Shown here: positions 20,393 through 28,424 of the stretch, piece by piece
How positions within the stretch are numbered: position 1 is the stretch's first letter
How the letters are laid out: the number at the start of each line of letters is the position of its first letter
Source: Azospirillum fermentarium
GTDB lineage: Bacteria > Pseudomonadota > Alphaproteobacteria > Azospirillales > Azospirillaceae
Reading direction: 5' to 3'
DNA length: 64,000 bases
NCBI RefSeq assembly: GCF_025961205.1
Contig: NZ_JAOQNH010000001.1
Span: 1,636,001-1,700,000, forward strand
Notes under the pieces: generated by a model
Seen by the model: only the letters and a program-made list of their open reading frames with translations
Databases searched by the model: none
Told to the model about the DNA's origin: nothing
Program-made: the position numbers and the translations under genes

Positions 20393-21277
20393 TCACCCGG
20401 CCAGCGCCGCTTCCAGTTGCGCAACGGCCTCGCCGAGGGTCAGGTCGATGCGGCGGATGCCGTGCTTTTCCAGGAAGCGGATCTCGTTCCGGGACAATTC
20501 GCCCGGCAGCACCGCCCAGTGGCTGTCGCTGGACCGCTTGGCGATCTGACGCCCGAAGGTGCGCTGGATCTCCTGGTCGAAACGGCAGCCGAGGAACAGG
20601 AAGTGCTTGCCCGCGCGGCGCTTCTGCACCTCCGGCGGGATGGGGGTCTGGATGTCGATCTCGGTCAGGATCTCCACGAAATCGGAATCCGAAATCAGAT
20701 AATTGCCCGCCGGGGCCACGCTGCCCGACGGCTTGTAGAGCAGGGTTTCCCACGCTTCCGCCGCGTCCGCCGTGGACGGGCTGCCGTCGGGGCCGAAGTA
20801 ATGCACCCATTCCCCGGTGGACTGCGGGTGGGACAGGCCCTGGACCTCTCCCCAGGTGCGGGTGGCGTCGGCGGCCAGCAGCGCTTCCAGCACCGCGTCG
20901 TACCACACGTCCACCACCAGCGCCGGGGCGGGGATGCCGGCCACGAAGCGGTGGACCGGCGTGGGTGGCACGTCGTGCCGGAAGGTTTCGTCCAGGATCT
21001 TTTCCAGCGTCTTGCGGTGACGGCGGGATTCGATGAACTGGGCGACGGCGGTCAGTTGCGACCGGATGCGGCCGGGGGCGGCCACCTTGGCGTTCAGCCG
21101 TTTCACCAGCTCCGCCGAATTGCGCGGGATGGGGCAGGCGCCGTCCGGCAGCAGGTCGAAGGCGCCGGGGCCGACATAGGGCACGACGGTCCGGGCCTTG
21201 AGGGCGGCGGCGATGCCGGCGATGGCCTCGGCGGGATCAACCGTCACGCTGTCGGCGGTAAGGGGGGCGTCGGTCAC
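20393..21277 (-). CDS. SIR2-fold protein with degenerate active site, last gene of the nif operon
   Basis: A 294-residue protein that follows the layout of SIR2-like NAD-binding domains. The nucleotide-loop position reads VVPYVGPGAF (residues 31-40) instead of a GAG-x-S motif; the TTNYD block reads DVWYDAVLEAL (123-133), so the catalytic Asn is Trp; the KLHGS block reads YKPSGS (181-186), so the catalytic His is Ser. The typical C-terminal block is kept (FLFLGCRFDQEIQRTFG, 226-242). Loss of both residues argues against NAD hydrolysis; ligand binding or a structural role is inferred. The start is a GTG at 21277 with GGAG upstream, 41 bp after the DegT-fold gene. The longer open frame upstream belongs to other genes' shadows. 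Confidence 0.75.
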   Translation of the reverse strand: MTDAPLTADSVTVDPAEAIAGIAAALKARTVVPYVGPGAFDLLPDGACPIPRNSAELVKRLNAKVAAPGRIRSQLTAVAQFIESRRHRKTLEKILDETFRHDVPPTPVHRFVAGIPAPALVVDVWYDAVLEALLAADATRTWGEVQGLSHPQSTGEWVHYFGPDGSPSTADAAEAWETLLYKPSGSVAPAGNYLISDSDFVEILTEIDIQTPIPPEVQKRRAGKHFLFLGCRFDQEIQRTFGRQIAKRSSDSHWAVLPGELSRNEIRFLEKHGIRRIDLTLGEAVAQLEAALAG

Positions 21278-21318
21278 GGCACGCACTCCATAAAGGATCG
21301 TTCGGGGATGAAAGGGGC

Positions 21319-22539
21319 TTACAGATAGATCGCCGCACCGGCGCCGGTGTTGACCGTGGCGTCCTTCAGCGTATCGACGATGAAGGCGATCTGGTCCTGT
21401 GTCACCTTGTGGTGCAGCGGCAGGGCGATGGCGCGGTCGGCGGTCTTCTGGCACACCGGATAGTCGGCACGGTTGTAGCCGCGATCCACGTAGTATTGCT
21501 GGGTGTAGAGGGGCTGGCCGTAATCGCTGGTATCGACGGCATGGGTGTCCATGTCCTCGATGATGGCCTTGCGGCCCGACGCGGTGAAGCGGGTGCCCAG
21601 ATGCACGGCATAGACCATGGGATTGACGGTTTCCGCCCCCGGCCCCTTGTAGGGCGGCTTGATCCCCTCGAACGAGGCCATGGCGGCGTCGTACCAGCGG
21701 ATCACCTGATCGCGCTTCGCGATGATCTCCGGCAGCCGCTTCACCTGCACCAGACCCAGGGCGGCGTTGACGTTGCTCAGGCTGGCCTGGAGCGGCAGGC
21801 GGCGGGTGATGCCGACGGTGTAGCGGTGTTCGGTCTCCCGCTGGCGCAGGTAGCGCAGCTCGTGGGCCAGACCGCGGTCGTCGGTGACGATCATGCCGCC
21901 GCCGCCGGCCAGCAGGATGCCCGGCTCGGAGAAGTCGAACAGCGAGCACAGGCCGAACGAGCCGACCACCCGGCCCTTGTAGACCGAGCCGATGGATTCC
22001 GTGCTGTCCTCGATCAGCACGAGATTCCTGGCTTCGGCCAGGGACTGAAGCTCGTCCCAATGGGCGGGGTGGCCGTTGACGTTGGCGGCGATGACGGCCT
22101 TGGTGGCGGGGGTGATCTTTTCCGCCGCCTTCGCCGGGTTGATGGTGTGCTGCCAATAGTCGATGTCCACCAGCACCGGGGTGGCCCCCGACAGCGCCAC
22201 CGCCTGCTGCGCCTGGTGCCAGCCATAGGGGGAGCACAGAACCTCGTCCCCCGGCCCGATGCCCAGCGCCCGCAGGATCATCAGCATGCCGATGGTGCCG
22301 CTGGGCACCGCCACCCCATGGGCCCGGCCCACGGTGTCGGCGAAGGCTTCCTCGAACGCGTGGGTCATGTGCCCGTTGTTGAGGGAGCCGGCGGTCAGCA
22401 CGCGGCCCACGACCCCGACTTCGGCGTCCGAGATGTCGGGGTCGCACAGCGGGATGAAATCCAGTTCGGTGTCGTCCCCGTCGGGCGACAGGCCGTCGCC
22501 GGTGCCGGGGGAGGGGGTGCGGGCCGCGTCCGTGGTCAT
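21319..22539 (-). CDS. DegT/DnrJ/EryC1-fold protein, PLP lysine apparently missing
   Basis: A 406-residue protein of the DegT/DnrJ/EryC1/StrS sugar-aminotransferase family. The fold is clear: FIPLCDPDISDAE at the start, GVAVPSGTIGMLM (75-87), LIEDSTESIGSVYKGRVVGSFG (175-196 in parts) with the PLP-pairing Asp, and AGGGGMIVTD. However, the block that normally reads SFxxTKNLTxGEGG reads FDFSEPGILLAGGGG (201-215), putting Gly207 where the Schiff-base Lys belongs. Transaminase activity is therefore doubtful. The ATG at 22539 overlaps the preceding stop by one base (TGATG), so it is translationally coupled within the nif operon. A pseudoenzyme or binding role is inferred. Confidence 0.8.
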   Translation of the reverse strand: MTTDAARTPSPGTGDGLSPDGDDTELDFIPLCDPDISDAEVGVVGRVLTAGSLNNGHMTHAFEEAFADTVGRAHGVAVPSGTIGMLMILRALGIGPGDEVLCSPYGWHQAQQAVALSGATPVLVDIDYWQHTINPAKAAEKITPATKAVIAANVNGHPAHWDELQSLAEARNLVLIEDSTESIGSVYKGRVVGSFGLCSLFDFSEPGILLAGGGGMIVTDDRGLAHELRYLRQRETEHRYTVGITRRLPLQASLSNVNAALGLVQVKRLPEIIAKRDQVIRWYDAAMASFEGIKPPYKGPGAETVNPMVYAVHLGTRFTASGRKAIIEDMDTHAVDTSDYGQPLYTQQYYVDRGYNRADYPVCQKTADRAIALPLHHKVTQDQIAFIVDTLKDATVNTGAGAAIYL

Positions 22540-22823
22540 CAGATGTCGTCCTCGTCCTTTTGGCCGATCACGATGGCGGTGGCGTTTTCCGGCTTGTCGG
22601 TCACCAGCCAGCAATGGTTGGACCCGTCCACCAGATAGAGGCAGAAGTCCTTCTCCTCCCGGTACGGGTCTTCCGCCATGACCGAGGCCATGGCCCCGGT
22701 GACGGAGAAACCGGGGCACGCGGCCTTCACCGCGTGGACAATATCGGTCAGGCTGGCGCCGGCGGCGAACCGCCCGCCGATGAACTCGACCAGAATGTCG
22801 ATCTGCTCCGTCGTCAGGGCCAT
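22539..22823 (-). CDS. Small nif-operon protein of unknown function
   Basis: A 94-residue cytoplasmic protein. It begins with a helical ~45-residue part (TTEQIDILVEFIGGRF, SLTDIVHAVKAACPG) and continues with a beta-like part (DFCLYLVDGSNHCWLVTD), ending acidic (KDEDDI). It may correspond to a DUF6129-type family seen in diazotrophs, but I am not sure of that assignment. It begins 7 bp after nifT and its stop overlaps the DegT-fold start codon by one base. Position inside the nifB transcription unit implies a role linked to nitrogenase maturation or use. Confidence 0.72.
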   Translation of the reverse strand: MALTTEQIDILVEFIGGRFAAGASLTDIVHAVKAACPGFSVTGAMASVMAEDPYREEKDFCLYLVDGSNHCWLVTDKPENATAIVIGQKDEDDI

Positions 22824-22830
22824 GATGGGA

Positions 22831-23037
22831 TCACTCCGCCAGTTTCTTGGCTTCCACGGTGATGGGCAGGCGCGTGTCTTCCGGCATCTCCGGCATTTCC
22901 AGCGTCCAGCCGTTGGCGATCTTCGCCCAGCCGCCCCACAGGCCCGGCTTTTCCATCGCGACGATGGGCTCCTCCAGATCCTTCTTGGCGACATAGATGG
23001 TGTACTGCTCGGCAACCTTGCGGACCATGACCTTCAT
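22831..23037 (-). CDS. nifT: Nitrogen fixation protein NifT/FixU
   Basis: A 68-residue protein matching NifT/FixU: the N-terminal MKVMVRK, the YVAKKDLEE core and the C-terminal part LWGGWAKIANGWTLEMPEMP followed by a proline/acidic end. NifT is a small protein of undefined function that is found with nifB, nifZ or nifK in many diazotrophs; mutants usually have mild effects. It starts 41 bp after the nifS-type gene and is followed by the small unknown gene at 7 bp. Confidence 0.9.
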   Translation of the reverse strand: MKVMVRKVAEQYTIYVAKKDLEEPIVAMEKPGLWGGWAKIANGWTLEMPEMPEDTRLPITVEAKKLAE

Positions 23038-23078
23038 TGTCGGTGTGCTCCTGTCTTTCTTGTCGTTGCTGTGACCTG

Positions 23079-24224
23079 TTACGCCGCAAAGCGCGCGAAC
23101 AGCGGGGGAAGCGCGTCTTCCACCGCCGCGATGTCCGCGGCGGTGGTGAAACGGCTGAGGGAAAAGCGAAGGCACGCGGACGCCGCCGCGCGGGACAGGC
23201 CCAGCGCCAGGAGCACGTGGGACGGCTCGTTGCCGCCCGAGGCGCAGGCCGCCCCCATGGACACCTGGATGCCGGCACGGTCCAGGCGCATCAACAGTTC
23301 CTCCGCGTCCAGCGGCAGCCCGGCGGGGCCGTTGAAACGGATATTGGCCGTGTTGGGCAGCCGTTCCACCCCTGCCGCGTTGACCACGGCGTGGGGGCAG
23401 GCGGCCAGGACCGCCCGCTCCAGCCGGTCCCGCAGGGTGCCGACGCCGGCCATGGCCGGCAGGGCCGCCGCGGCCAGGGATGCCGCCACCCCGAATCCGG
23501 CGATGGCGGGCACGTTTTCCGTGCCGCCGCGGCGCTTGCGTTCCTGATGCCCGTGGATGAGCGGGGCGATGGCCTGCCCCTTGCGGACCCACAGGGCGCC
23601 GATCCCCTTCGGCCCATGGATCTTGTGGGCGGAGAGGGTCAGCAGGTCGGCGCCGACGGCGGCGGCGTCCACGGCGGTCCGTCCCGCCGCCTGCACTGCG
23701 TCGGTGTGGAACACGGCCCCGGCGGCGCGGGCGATGGCCGCGGCTTCGGCCACCGGCTGGACGGTGCCGGTCTCGTTGTTGGCCCACTGGACCGACACGA
23801 CGGCGGTGGTCCCGTCCACCGCGGCGGCCAGGGCGTCCAGATCCACCCGCCCGCCGCCGTCCACCGGAACGATGGTCACCGGCCAGCCGCGCCGCTCCAG
23901 GTCGCGGGCCAGCAGCAGAATGGAGGGATGCTCCACCGCCGTAGTGACCAGCCCGCGGCGGCCGGGGGCTGCATCGGCCAGGATGCCGAGGAGGGCGGTG
24001 TGGTTGGCCTCCGATGCGCTGGCGGTGAAGATCACCTCCGCCGTCCGCCCCCCGATCAACGACGCCACCGCCCCGCGGGCGTCCCCCACCGCCGCCTTGG
24101 CGGCCATGCCGGCGCCGTGGGGGCTGGACGGGTTGCCGAACTGCCCGGTCAGATAGGGCAGCATGGCGTCCAGCACCCCCGGAGCCAGCGGGGTCGTGGC
24201 GTTGTTGTCGAGATAGACCATCAC
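23079..24224 (-). CDS. nifS: NifS-type cysteine desulfurase
   Basis: PLP enzyme that takes sulfur from cysteine to form a protein persulfide for FeS cluster assembly, here presumably for nitrogenase. The 381-residue product begins YLDNNATTPL; EHPSIL carries the conserved His, TDAVQAAG the PLP-binding Asp, SAHKIHGPKG the Schiff-base Lys (about residue 195), and SMGAACASG the active-site Cys (about 318). The length and short active-site loop fit the NifS/IscS group. nifU is not adjacent. Whether this is the primary NifS of the organism or a second copy specific to the nifB operon cannot be told from the window. Confidence 0.88.
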   Translation of the reverse strand: MMVYLDNNATTPLAPGVLDAMLPYLTGQFGNPSSPHGAGMAAKAAVGDARGAVASLIGGRTAEVIFTASASEANHTALLGILADAAPGRRGLVTTAVEHPSILLLARDLERRGWPVTIVPVDGGGRVDLDALAAAVDGTTAVVSVQWANNETGTVQPVAEAAAIARAAGAVFHTDAVQAAGRTAVDAAAVGADLLTLSAHKIHGPKGIGALWVRKGQAIAPLIHGHQERKRRGGTENVPAIAGFGVAASLAAAALPAMAGVGTLRDRLERAVLAACPHAVVNAAGVERLPNTANIRFNGPAGLPLDAEELLMRLDRAGIQVSMGAACASGGNEPSHVLLALGLSRAAASACLRFSLSRFTTAADIAAVEDALPPLFARFAA

Positions 24225-24256
24225 GTCATCTCCGTTCCTGCCGAACCGGTACGGCG

Positions 24257-24586
24257 TCAGCCCATCACGCCGGGCGCCAGGCGCAGCGGCTTGGAGATGG
24301 GGGCCAGCTCGTCCTCGAAGCAGCCGACCATCACGGAACCGGGGAATTCCACCAGATAGACGGGGGTGCTGTCCTCTTCGGACTTGCCGACGCGCACCAC
24401 CTCGCCCGGCGTGCCCTTGGGCACCAGCAGGGCGCCTTCGGGGGCGTGGGGGTGGCTGCCGTCGTTGAACAGATCCTCCGCCGCCGCGACGCGCATGCCC
24501 CAGTCGAAGATGGGTTCACGGGGCGGGATGAAGCCGGCGGGCTTGGCATCGGCAGCGGCGGTCTGGGAGGGGATGGCTTCGGTCAT
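24257..24586 (-). CDS. NifZ-domain protein, divergent copy
   Basis: A 109-residue protein with a NifZ-like core at about residues 30-95: the pattern ...LFNDGSHPHAPEGALLVPKGTPGEVVRVG... matches, position for position, the RNDGTYPGVPTGTEMIQAGDVGYVKSIG core of the next gene upstream. About 25 extra N-terminal residues (Ala/Pro rich) precede it. NifZ takes part in P-cluster formation of the MoFe protein. This copy is the more divergent of two tandem ones, and lies 61 bp after the classical nifZ and 32 bp before the nifS-type gene. Confidence 0.8.
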   Translation of the reverse strand: MTEAIPSQTAAADAKPAGFIPPREPIFDWGMRVAAAEDLFNDGSHPHAPEGALLVPKGTPGEVVRVGKSEEDSTPVYLVEFPGSVMVGCFEDELAPISKPLRLAPGVMG

Positions 24587-24647
24587 CAGGGGAAATCCTT
24601 TTCACGAAGGGGACAAGGATGAGATGGGGGTAGCCGGGGTGCCGCGC

Positions 24648-24962
24648 TTATTTCGGATCGTTGCAGCGGCTATCGACCAGTTCGAGTTCTTTGGCGCGCA
24701 TGCCCACGACGATGCGGCGTTCGTAGAAGTCGATGGCATAGATGTAGTACATCTGCAAATAGGTGCCGATCGACTTGACATAGCCCACGTCGCCGGCCTG
24801 GATCATTTCCGTTCCGGTGGGAACGCCGGGATAGGTGCCGTCGTTGCGCACGGTGCGCAGCGCCCGGACCTTCTGCCCCTCTTCGAACGCCGGCGGGTGG
24901 ATCAGTTCCACCACGTCGTCCGACGTGCGGGAGGAGGAGGATTTCAGCTTGGCCGTGGTCAT
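24648..24962 (-). CDS. nifZ: Nitrogen fixation protein NifZ
   Basis: A 104-residue protein with the NifZ signature FEEGQKVRALRTVRNDGTYPG, then a GDVGYVKSIGTYLQ block and IYAIDFYERRIVVGMRAKELEL. NifZ assists the second stage of P-cluster assembly in the nitrogenase MoFe protein, acting with the Fe protein. Its ATG overlaps the stop of the LRV protein gene by ATGA, so translation is coupled. A second, divergent NifZ-like gene follows. Confidence 0.92.
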   Translation of the reverse strand: MTTAKLKSSSSRTSDDVVELIHPPAFEEGQKVRALRTVRNDGTYPGVPTGTEMIQAGDVGYVKSIGTYLQMYYIYAIDFYERRIVVGMRAKELELVDSRCNDPK

Positions 24963-25858
24963 GGTGTGTCACCCTGTACGGTGCCGTCCGCGGTTCCGGC
25001 GGCGGTGTCTGTGTCTGTGCGCGTGCCGGCGTGGGCGGCGGCCTTCAGGCGGGCCAGGGCCACGGCGCGCACGTCGTCTTCCGGGTCGTGGGTCAGCGGT
25101 TCCAGGTCGTCGGGCGCGATGCGGGTCGCCACCACATAGCGCACGCACCAGTCGGTATCGCGGGCCAGCGGCGCCAGCTTTTCCGGGGCCAGGCGCTGGG
25201 CCACCAGCGAGCGCACGCGGGAATTGTCGTCCCAGGCCATGGACATCAGCCATTCCAGGCTGATGCGCCGCGCGATCTCCATCCGCACCTCGGCGTCCTC
25301 GTCGTGCATCATGGCCGGCAGCATGCCTTCCGGCGCCCGGCGGGCGACGCGCAGACGGACGGAGTAGTCGCCGTCCCGCATCATCGGCGCCAGATCCGGC
25401 CCGTCCAGCCGCATGGCCACCGCGATGCGCACCTCCCGGTGCGGGTCGTCGCGCAGCTTCAGCAGCAGCCGGCGGGGCAGGCGGCGGGCGAGCGAGGCGC
25501 GCACCGTCTCGTCGGGGTCGGCCATCAGCCGCGGCACCACGAAGATGGGGGCGAAGCGCACAGCATTCGCCCGCACCTCGAAATAGGGGTGGTCGAGGTA
25601 TTCCCCGGCCAGATCGTCGTTCCATTCGAAGAAGCGCTGGATGCGCTTGGCGTACCGGTCGTGGACGCAGGCGCGCAGCGGCTGGCAACGGCCCTCGGCC
25701 TTGCGGTCCTGATGGTCGCAACGGCCGCAATCGACCGGGCGGCCCAGCCAGTCCAGCGTTTCGACGATGTCGTTGCCGCGGGGGCCATCACCGCCGGGGG
25801 GCTGATCGGTGGACCCGGCATCAAGGCCGTCGTGCGTCTCGCTGCCGGTCATGGTCAA
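24959..25858 (-). CDS. Leucine-rich-repeat-variant (LRV) protein with N-terminal 4Fe-4S domain
   Basis: A 299-residue protein of the LRV type first known from the nif region of Azotobacter vinelandii. An N-terminal four-cysteine cluster (Cys 44, 47, 58 and 64, in VDCGRCDHQ...GRCQPLRAC) should bind a [4Fe-4S] centre. After it come about six LRV units of ~24 residues with the repeating pattern DxxxxVRxxxAxRLxxxxLxxLxxD (residues ~110-270), a right-handed superhelix. The tail is Thr/Asp/Gly rich. Function is not established; a protein-interaction scaffold with a redox or stability centre is inferred. Both ends overlap neighbours by 4 bp (ATGA), the mark of tight coupling. Confidence 0.88.
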   Translation of the reverse strand: MTMTGSETHDGLDAGSTDQPPGGDGPRGNDIVETLDWLGRPVDCGRCDHQDRKAEGRCQPLRACVHDRYAKRIQRFFEWNDDLAGEYLDHPYFEVRANAVRFAPIFVVPRLMADPDETVRASLARRLPRRLLLKLRDDPHREVRIAVAMRLDGPDLAPMMRDGDYSVRLRVARRAPEGMLPAMMHDEDAEVRMEIARRISLEWLMSMAWDDNSRVRSLVAQRLAPEKLAPLARDTDWCVRYVVATRIAPDDLEPLTHDPEDDVRAVALARLKAAAHAGTRTDTDTAAGTADGTVQGDTP

Positions 25859-26373
25859 TCCTCTTCATCCTGGCCGTGGCGGTCGTCGATGGCGAGAAGG
25901 CGGGACGCCCCCATGCGCCCGGCGGTGTCGAGATCCTGCACTCGGGTCAGCACCTCCCGTCCCTCATCCCGCCGGCCCAGACGCAGCAGCAGATAGCCGC
26001 AGGCGGTCAGCGCGAACAGGAACAGGCGGGGGGCATGGTCCAGCCCGGAGAAATCGGCGGTGTCACGGGTGACGAGGCGCCAGTCGTCGTCGTTGCGGCC
26101 CAGCGATGCCAGGGCGTGCCCGACCATCTTCCAGCCGTACCCCAGCGCCGTGTCCAGATTGGCGCGGTAGAAATGGTATTTGTAATGGCCGAGATCGACC
26201 AGACGGTGACCGGGGGCGGCCTGCGCCGCCTGGGCGAGCCAGGATTCCGCGGTGGCGGGGTCGCTGTAGCTGGCCGCCGCCAGATGCAGACACCGTTCCG
26301 CGTCCGCCGGAAGGTCGCCGCCGTAATAGCGGCGCTCCAGCCAGCTTTCGTCCACCTCGACCAGCATGGCCAC
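25855..26373 (-). CDS. Unknown helical protein translated with the LRV gene
   Basis: A 172-residue protein without a recognised family. It is predicted helical with a TPR-like feel: AERCLHLAAASYSDPATAESWLAQAA, HRLVDLGHYKYHFYRANLDTALG, and FALTACGYLLLRLGRRDEGREVLTRVQDLD. The last part looks like one TPR helix pair. The start may be GTG at 26373 or ATG at 26367; neither has a strong ribosome site. Its stop overlaps the LRV start (ATGA), so the two are made together and may form a complex. It follows the ferredoxin gene by 81 bp in the nif operon. Confidence 0.75.
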   Translation of the reverse strand: MAMLVEVDESWLERRYYGGDLPADAERCLHLAAASYSDPATAESWLAQAAQAAPGHRLVDLGHYKYHFYRANLDTALGYGWKMVGHALASLGRNDDDWRLVTRDTADFSGLDHAPRLFLFALTACGYLLLRLGRRDEGREVLTRVQDLDTAGRMGASRLLAIDDRHGQDEED

Positions 26374-26454
26374 CCGTCATGTTGGGGAGAAGGCAAGAAA
26401 CCGGGGGGAAGCGGGGGCGCCGCACCGGCCGCCCCCAGCGTTCCCAAGGGAGCG

Positions 26455-26646
26455 TCAGGCCGGGACGCAGCAGTCGGCGGGGCACACCGCCGCGCACTGC
26501 GGGCTGTCGAACTGGCCGGCACATTCGGTGCACTTGGCCGGGTCGATGACGTAGGTGCCCTTCTTCATCGAAATGGCCACGTTCGGGCATTCCGCTTCGC
26601 AGGCGCCGCAGACGGTGCATTCAGCCGACTTGATCTTGTAAGCCAT
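26455..26646 (-). CDS. fdxN: 2[4Fe-4S] ferredoxin next to nifB
   Basis: A 63-residue ferredoxin. The first cluster motif is [12 protein letters not shown] (residues 10-21), the second starts [18 protein letters not shown], with the longer spacing typical of the nif-linked FdxN/FrxA group, and the chain ends CCVPA. It probably delivers electrons to NifB or to nitrogenase assembly. AAGGAGTGAG gives a good ribosome site in front of the ATG at 26646. It is 115 bp downstream of nifB in the same transcript. In Azospirillum the equivalent has been called frxA. Confidence 0.9.
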   Translation of the reverse strand: MAYKIKSAECTVCGACEAECPNVAISMKKGTYVIDPAKCTECAGQFDSPQCAAVCPADCCVPA

Positions 26647-26761
26647 GGAACTCACTCCTTCGGTGTTGATCGGGCGGACCGTCCAGGGTGACCGCCCGGC
26701 CCCCCGCCGGCTGCTCGCGGCGGGGAATGGGGGGATGGTTGATGCCGTCTTACCGGACCGT

Positions 26762-28306
26762 TCAGGCCCGGAGCACTTCCGCCGGGCGCAGAACCGCGTC
26801 GTGGCCCTTGCGGCCGGTGACCGCACCTTGCCTCAGCCGTTCGGCATAGTCCTTGAAGTAGGTCAACGCGGACTCTTCGATGTACTCGAAGGCGAAGCGG
26901 TCAACGGGCTCGATGCCGGCGTCGGTCAGGGATTTGCTGGGGCAGCCGCCGATCTTCGCCACCAACACGGCAGTGCAGTCGGCAATCGCCGCGAGAACAG
27001 TGGACAGCGCGTCCTCGTCGCCCGAACCGCCCTCGCAATAGGTTTCCACCCGGCGGTGGCCGACGAACGTGGCGCCCTTCAGGCCCACTTCGTAGATCTG
27101 GAATTCCCTGGCGTGGCCGAAGTGCTCGTTGATGCGCTCGCCGCCCTTGGTGGCGACGGCGATCAGGATCGGCGCCACGTCGGCGGCGACGGCTTCCGCC
27201 ACCTCGGCCTTGGCCGCTTCCTTGGCGGCGTGGCGCCCGGCGCGTTCGGCCTCGATGTGCTCGCGGTATTCGCGGCGCACGGTGTCGTCGGTGGAGATCT
27301 CCATCGCCTCGATCCGGTCGATGGTGAATTCGTCCCCGCGGTCCTCGCCCAGCAGGCCCACGGCATCGGCGCGGCACTGGCGGCAGTGGCGCATCAGCTT
27401 CGCCCCGCCTTCGCACTGGTCCTGCACCACCTTCAGCTCCTGCGCGGTGGGGCCGCGCTGGCCGGTCAGGCCGAAATGGGTGCCGTGGGCCGGGTCGGAG
27501 ATCAGCGGCATGATGTTGTGCAGGAACGCCCCGCGGGCCTTCACCGCCTTGTTCACCTCCAGGAGGTGGTCATCGTTGATGCCGGGGATCATGACCGAGT
27601 TGATCTTCACCAGGATGCCGGCGGAGGTCAGCATCTCCAGCCCTTCCATCTGGCGCTCGTGCAGGATCTTGGCGGCGTCCAGCCCGGTCCAGCGGCGGTG
27701 GTTGTGGAAGATCCAGGGGTAGATGTGCTGCCCGACCTCCGGGTCCACCATGTTGATGGTGATGGTCACGTGGTCGATGTTGTAGTCCTTGATCCGGTTC
27801 ACGTGGTCGGGCAGGGCCAGACCGTTGGTGGACAGGCAGAGCTTCAGGTCCGGGGCCAGCTTCTGCAGCCCCTCGAAGGTGGCGAAGGTGTTCCGGCCGG
27901 CGGCGGCCAGGGAGTCGCCGGGACCGGCGATGCCGATCACCGAAAGCTGCGGGATTTCCTGGGCGACGGCCAGAACCTTCTTCACCGCCTGCTCCGGGGT
28001 CAGCTTTTCACTGACCACGCCGGGGCGGCTTTCGTTGGAACAGTCGTATTTGCGGTTGCAGTAGTTGCACTGGATGTTGCAGGCCGGCGCCACGGCGACG
28101 TGCATCCGTGCGAAGTAATGGTGCGCCTCTTCCGAATAGCAGGGGTGGTTCTTGACCTTCTCCCACACCTCTGGCGGCATGTCGGCGGGGCCGTCCGACG
28201 AGCCGCAGGCCGATGACGAACAACCCGACGCCGCCTTCGGGATCTCCGCCGGGGCCTTCAGCTCGCCCAGGCCCAGGATGCCATCCAGCGCGATCACGTT
28301 ACCCAT
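26762..28306 (-). CDS. nifB: FeMo-cofactor biosynthesis protein NifB
   Basis: Radical SAM enzyme that fuses two 4Fe clusters with a carbide and sulfite-derived sulfur into NifB-co, the precursor of FeMo-co. The 514-residue product has the radical-SAM motif CNIQCNYC (Cys 76, 80, 83), the extra cluster cysteines HCRQC with downstream GLLGED, and GIAGPGD (about 132-138). From about residue 370 there is a C-terminal NifX/NafY-like cofactor-binding domain ([17 protein letters not shown]), as in the long NifB form. The N-terminus has a short Cys/Ser-rich part. It is the first gene behind a sigma-54 promoter with NifA sites. The structural genes nifHDK are not in the window. Confidence 0.98.
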   Translation of the reverse strand: MGNVIALDGILGLGELKAPAEIPKAASGCSSSACGSSDGPADMPPEVWEKVKNHPCYSEEAHHYFARMHVAVAPACNIQCNYCNRKYDCSNESRPGVVSEKLTPEQAVKKVLAVAQEIPQLSVIGIAGPGDSLAAAGRNTFATFEGLQKLAPDLKLCLSTNGLALPDHVNRIKDYNIDHVTITINMVDPEVGQHIYPWIFHNHRRWTGLDAAKILHERQMEGLEMLTSAGILVKINSVMIPGINDDHLLEVNKAVKARGAFLHNIMPLISDPAHGTHFGLTGQRGPTAQELKVVQDQCEGGAKLMRHCRQCRADAVGLLGEDRGDEFTIDRIEAMEISTDDTVRREYREHIEAERAGRHAAKEAAKAEVAEAVAADVAPILIAVATKGGERINEHFGHAREFQIYEVGLKGATFVGHRRVETYCEGGSGDEDALSTVLAAIADCTAVLVAKIGGCPSKSLTDAGIEPVDRFAFEYIEESALTYFKDYAERLRQGAVTGRKGHDAVLRPAEVLRA

Positions 28307-28354
28307 GGGTCCACTCCTCCGCCAAATCGGCCACTGATCGTATGACCAGTGTTA

Positions 28355-28370
28355 TGCAAGGAGTAGGCCA
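28355..28370 (-). promoter_or_regulatory. Sigma-54 (-24/-12) promoter of the nifB operon
   Basis: On the minus strand TGGCC-N6-TTGCA: GG and GC are separated by exactly 10 bp, the invariant sigma-54 spacing. The element is the complement of 28355-28370, placing transcription start near 28343, about 37 bp before the nifB ATG at 28306. Confidence 0.88.
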
Positions 28371-28390
28371 GTTTTAAAATTGTTGTTTTT

Positions 28391-28403
28391 CAATAAGTTG
28401 ATT
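28391..28403 (-). promoter_or_regulatory. IHF site between promoter and NifA sites
   Basis: The minus-strand sequence AATCAACTTATTG fits WATCAANNNNTTR exactly. It lies in an AT-rich stretch (about 28372-28405) between the -24/-12 element and the two activator sites, where IHF bends DNA in other nif promoters. Confidence 0.75.
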
Positions 28404-28424
28404 GAATGCTCCGTGTCCCTTACC

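Noticed and set aside
22831..23787. A long minus-strand frame that contains nifT and extends through nifS
   Set aside because: Only the last 69 codons match NifT; the rest is antiframe of the nifS-type gene.
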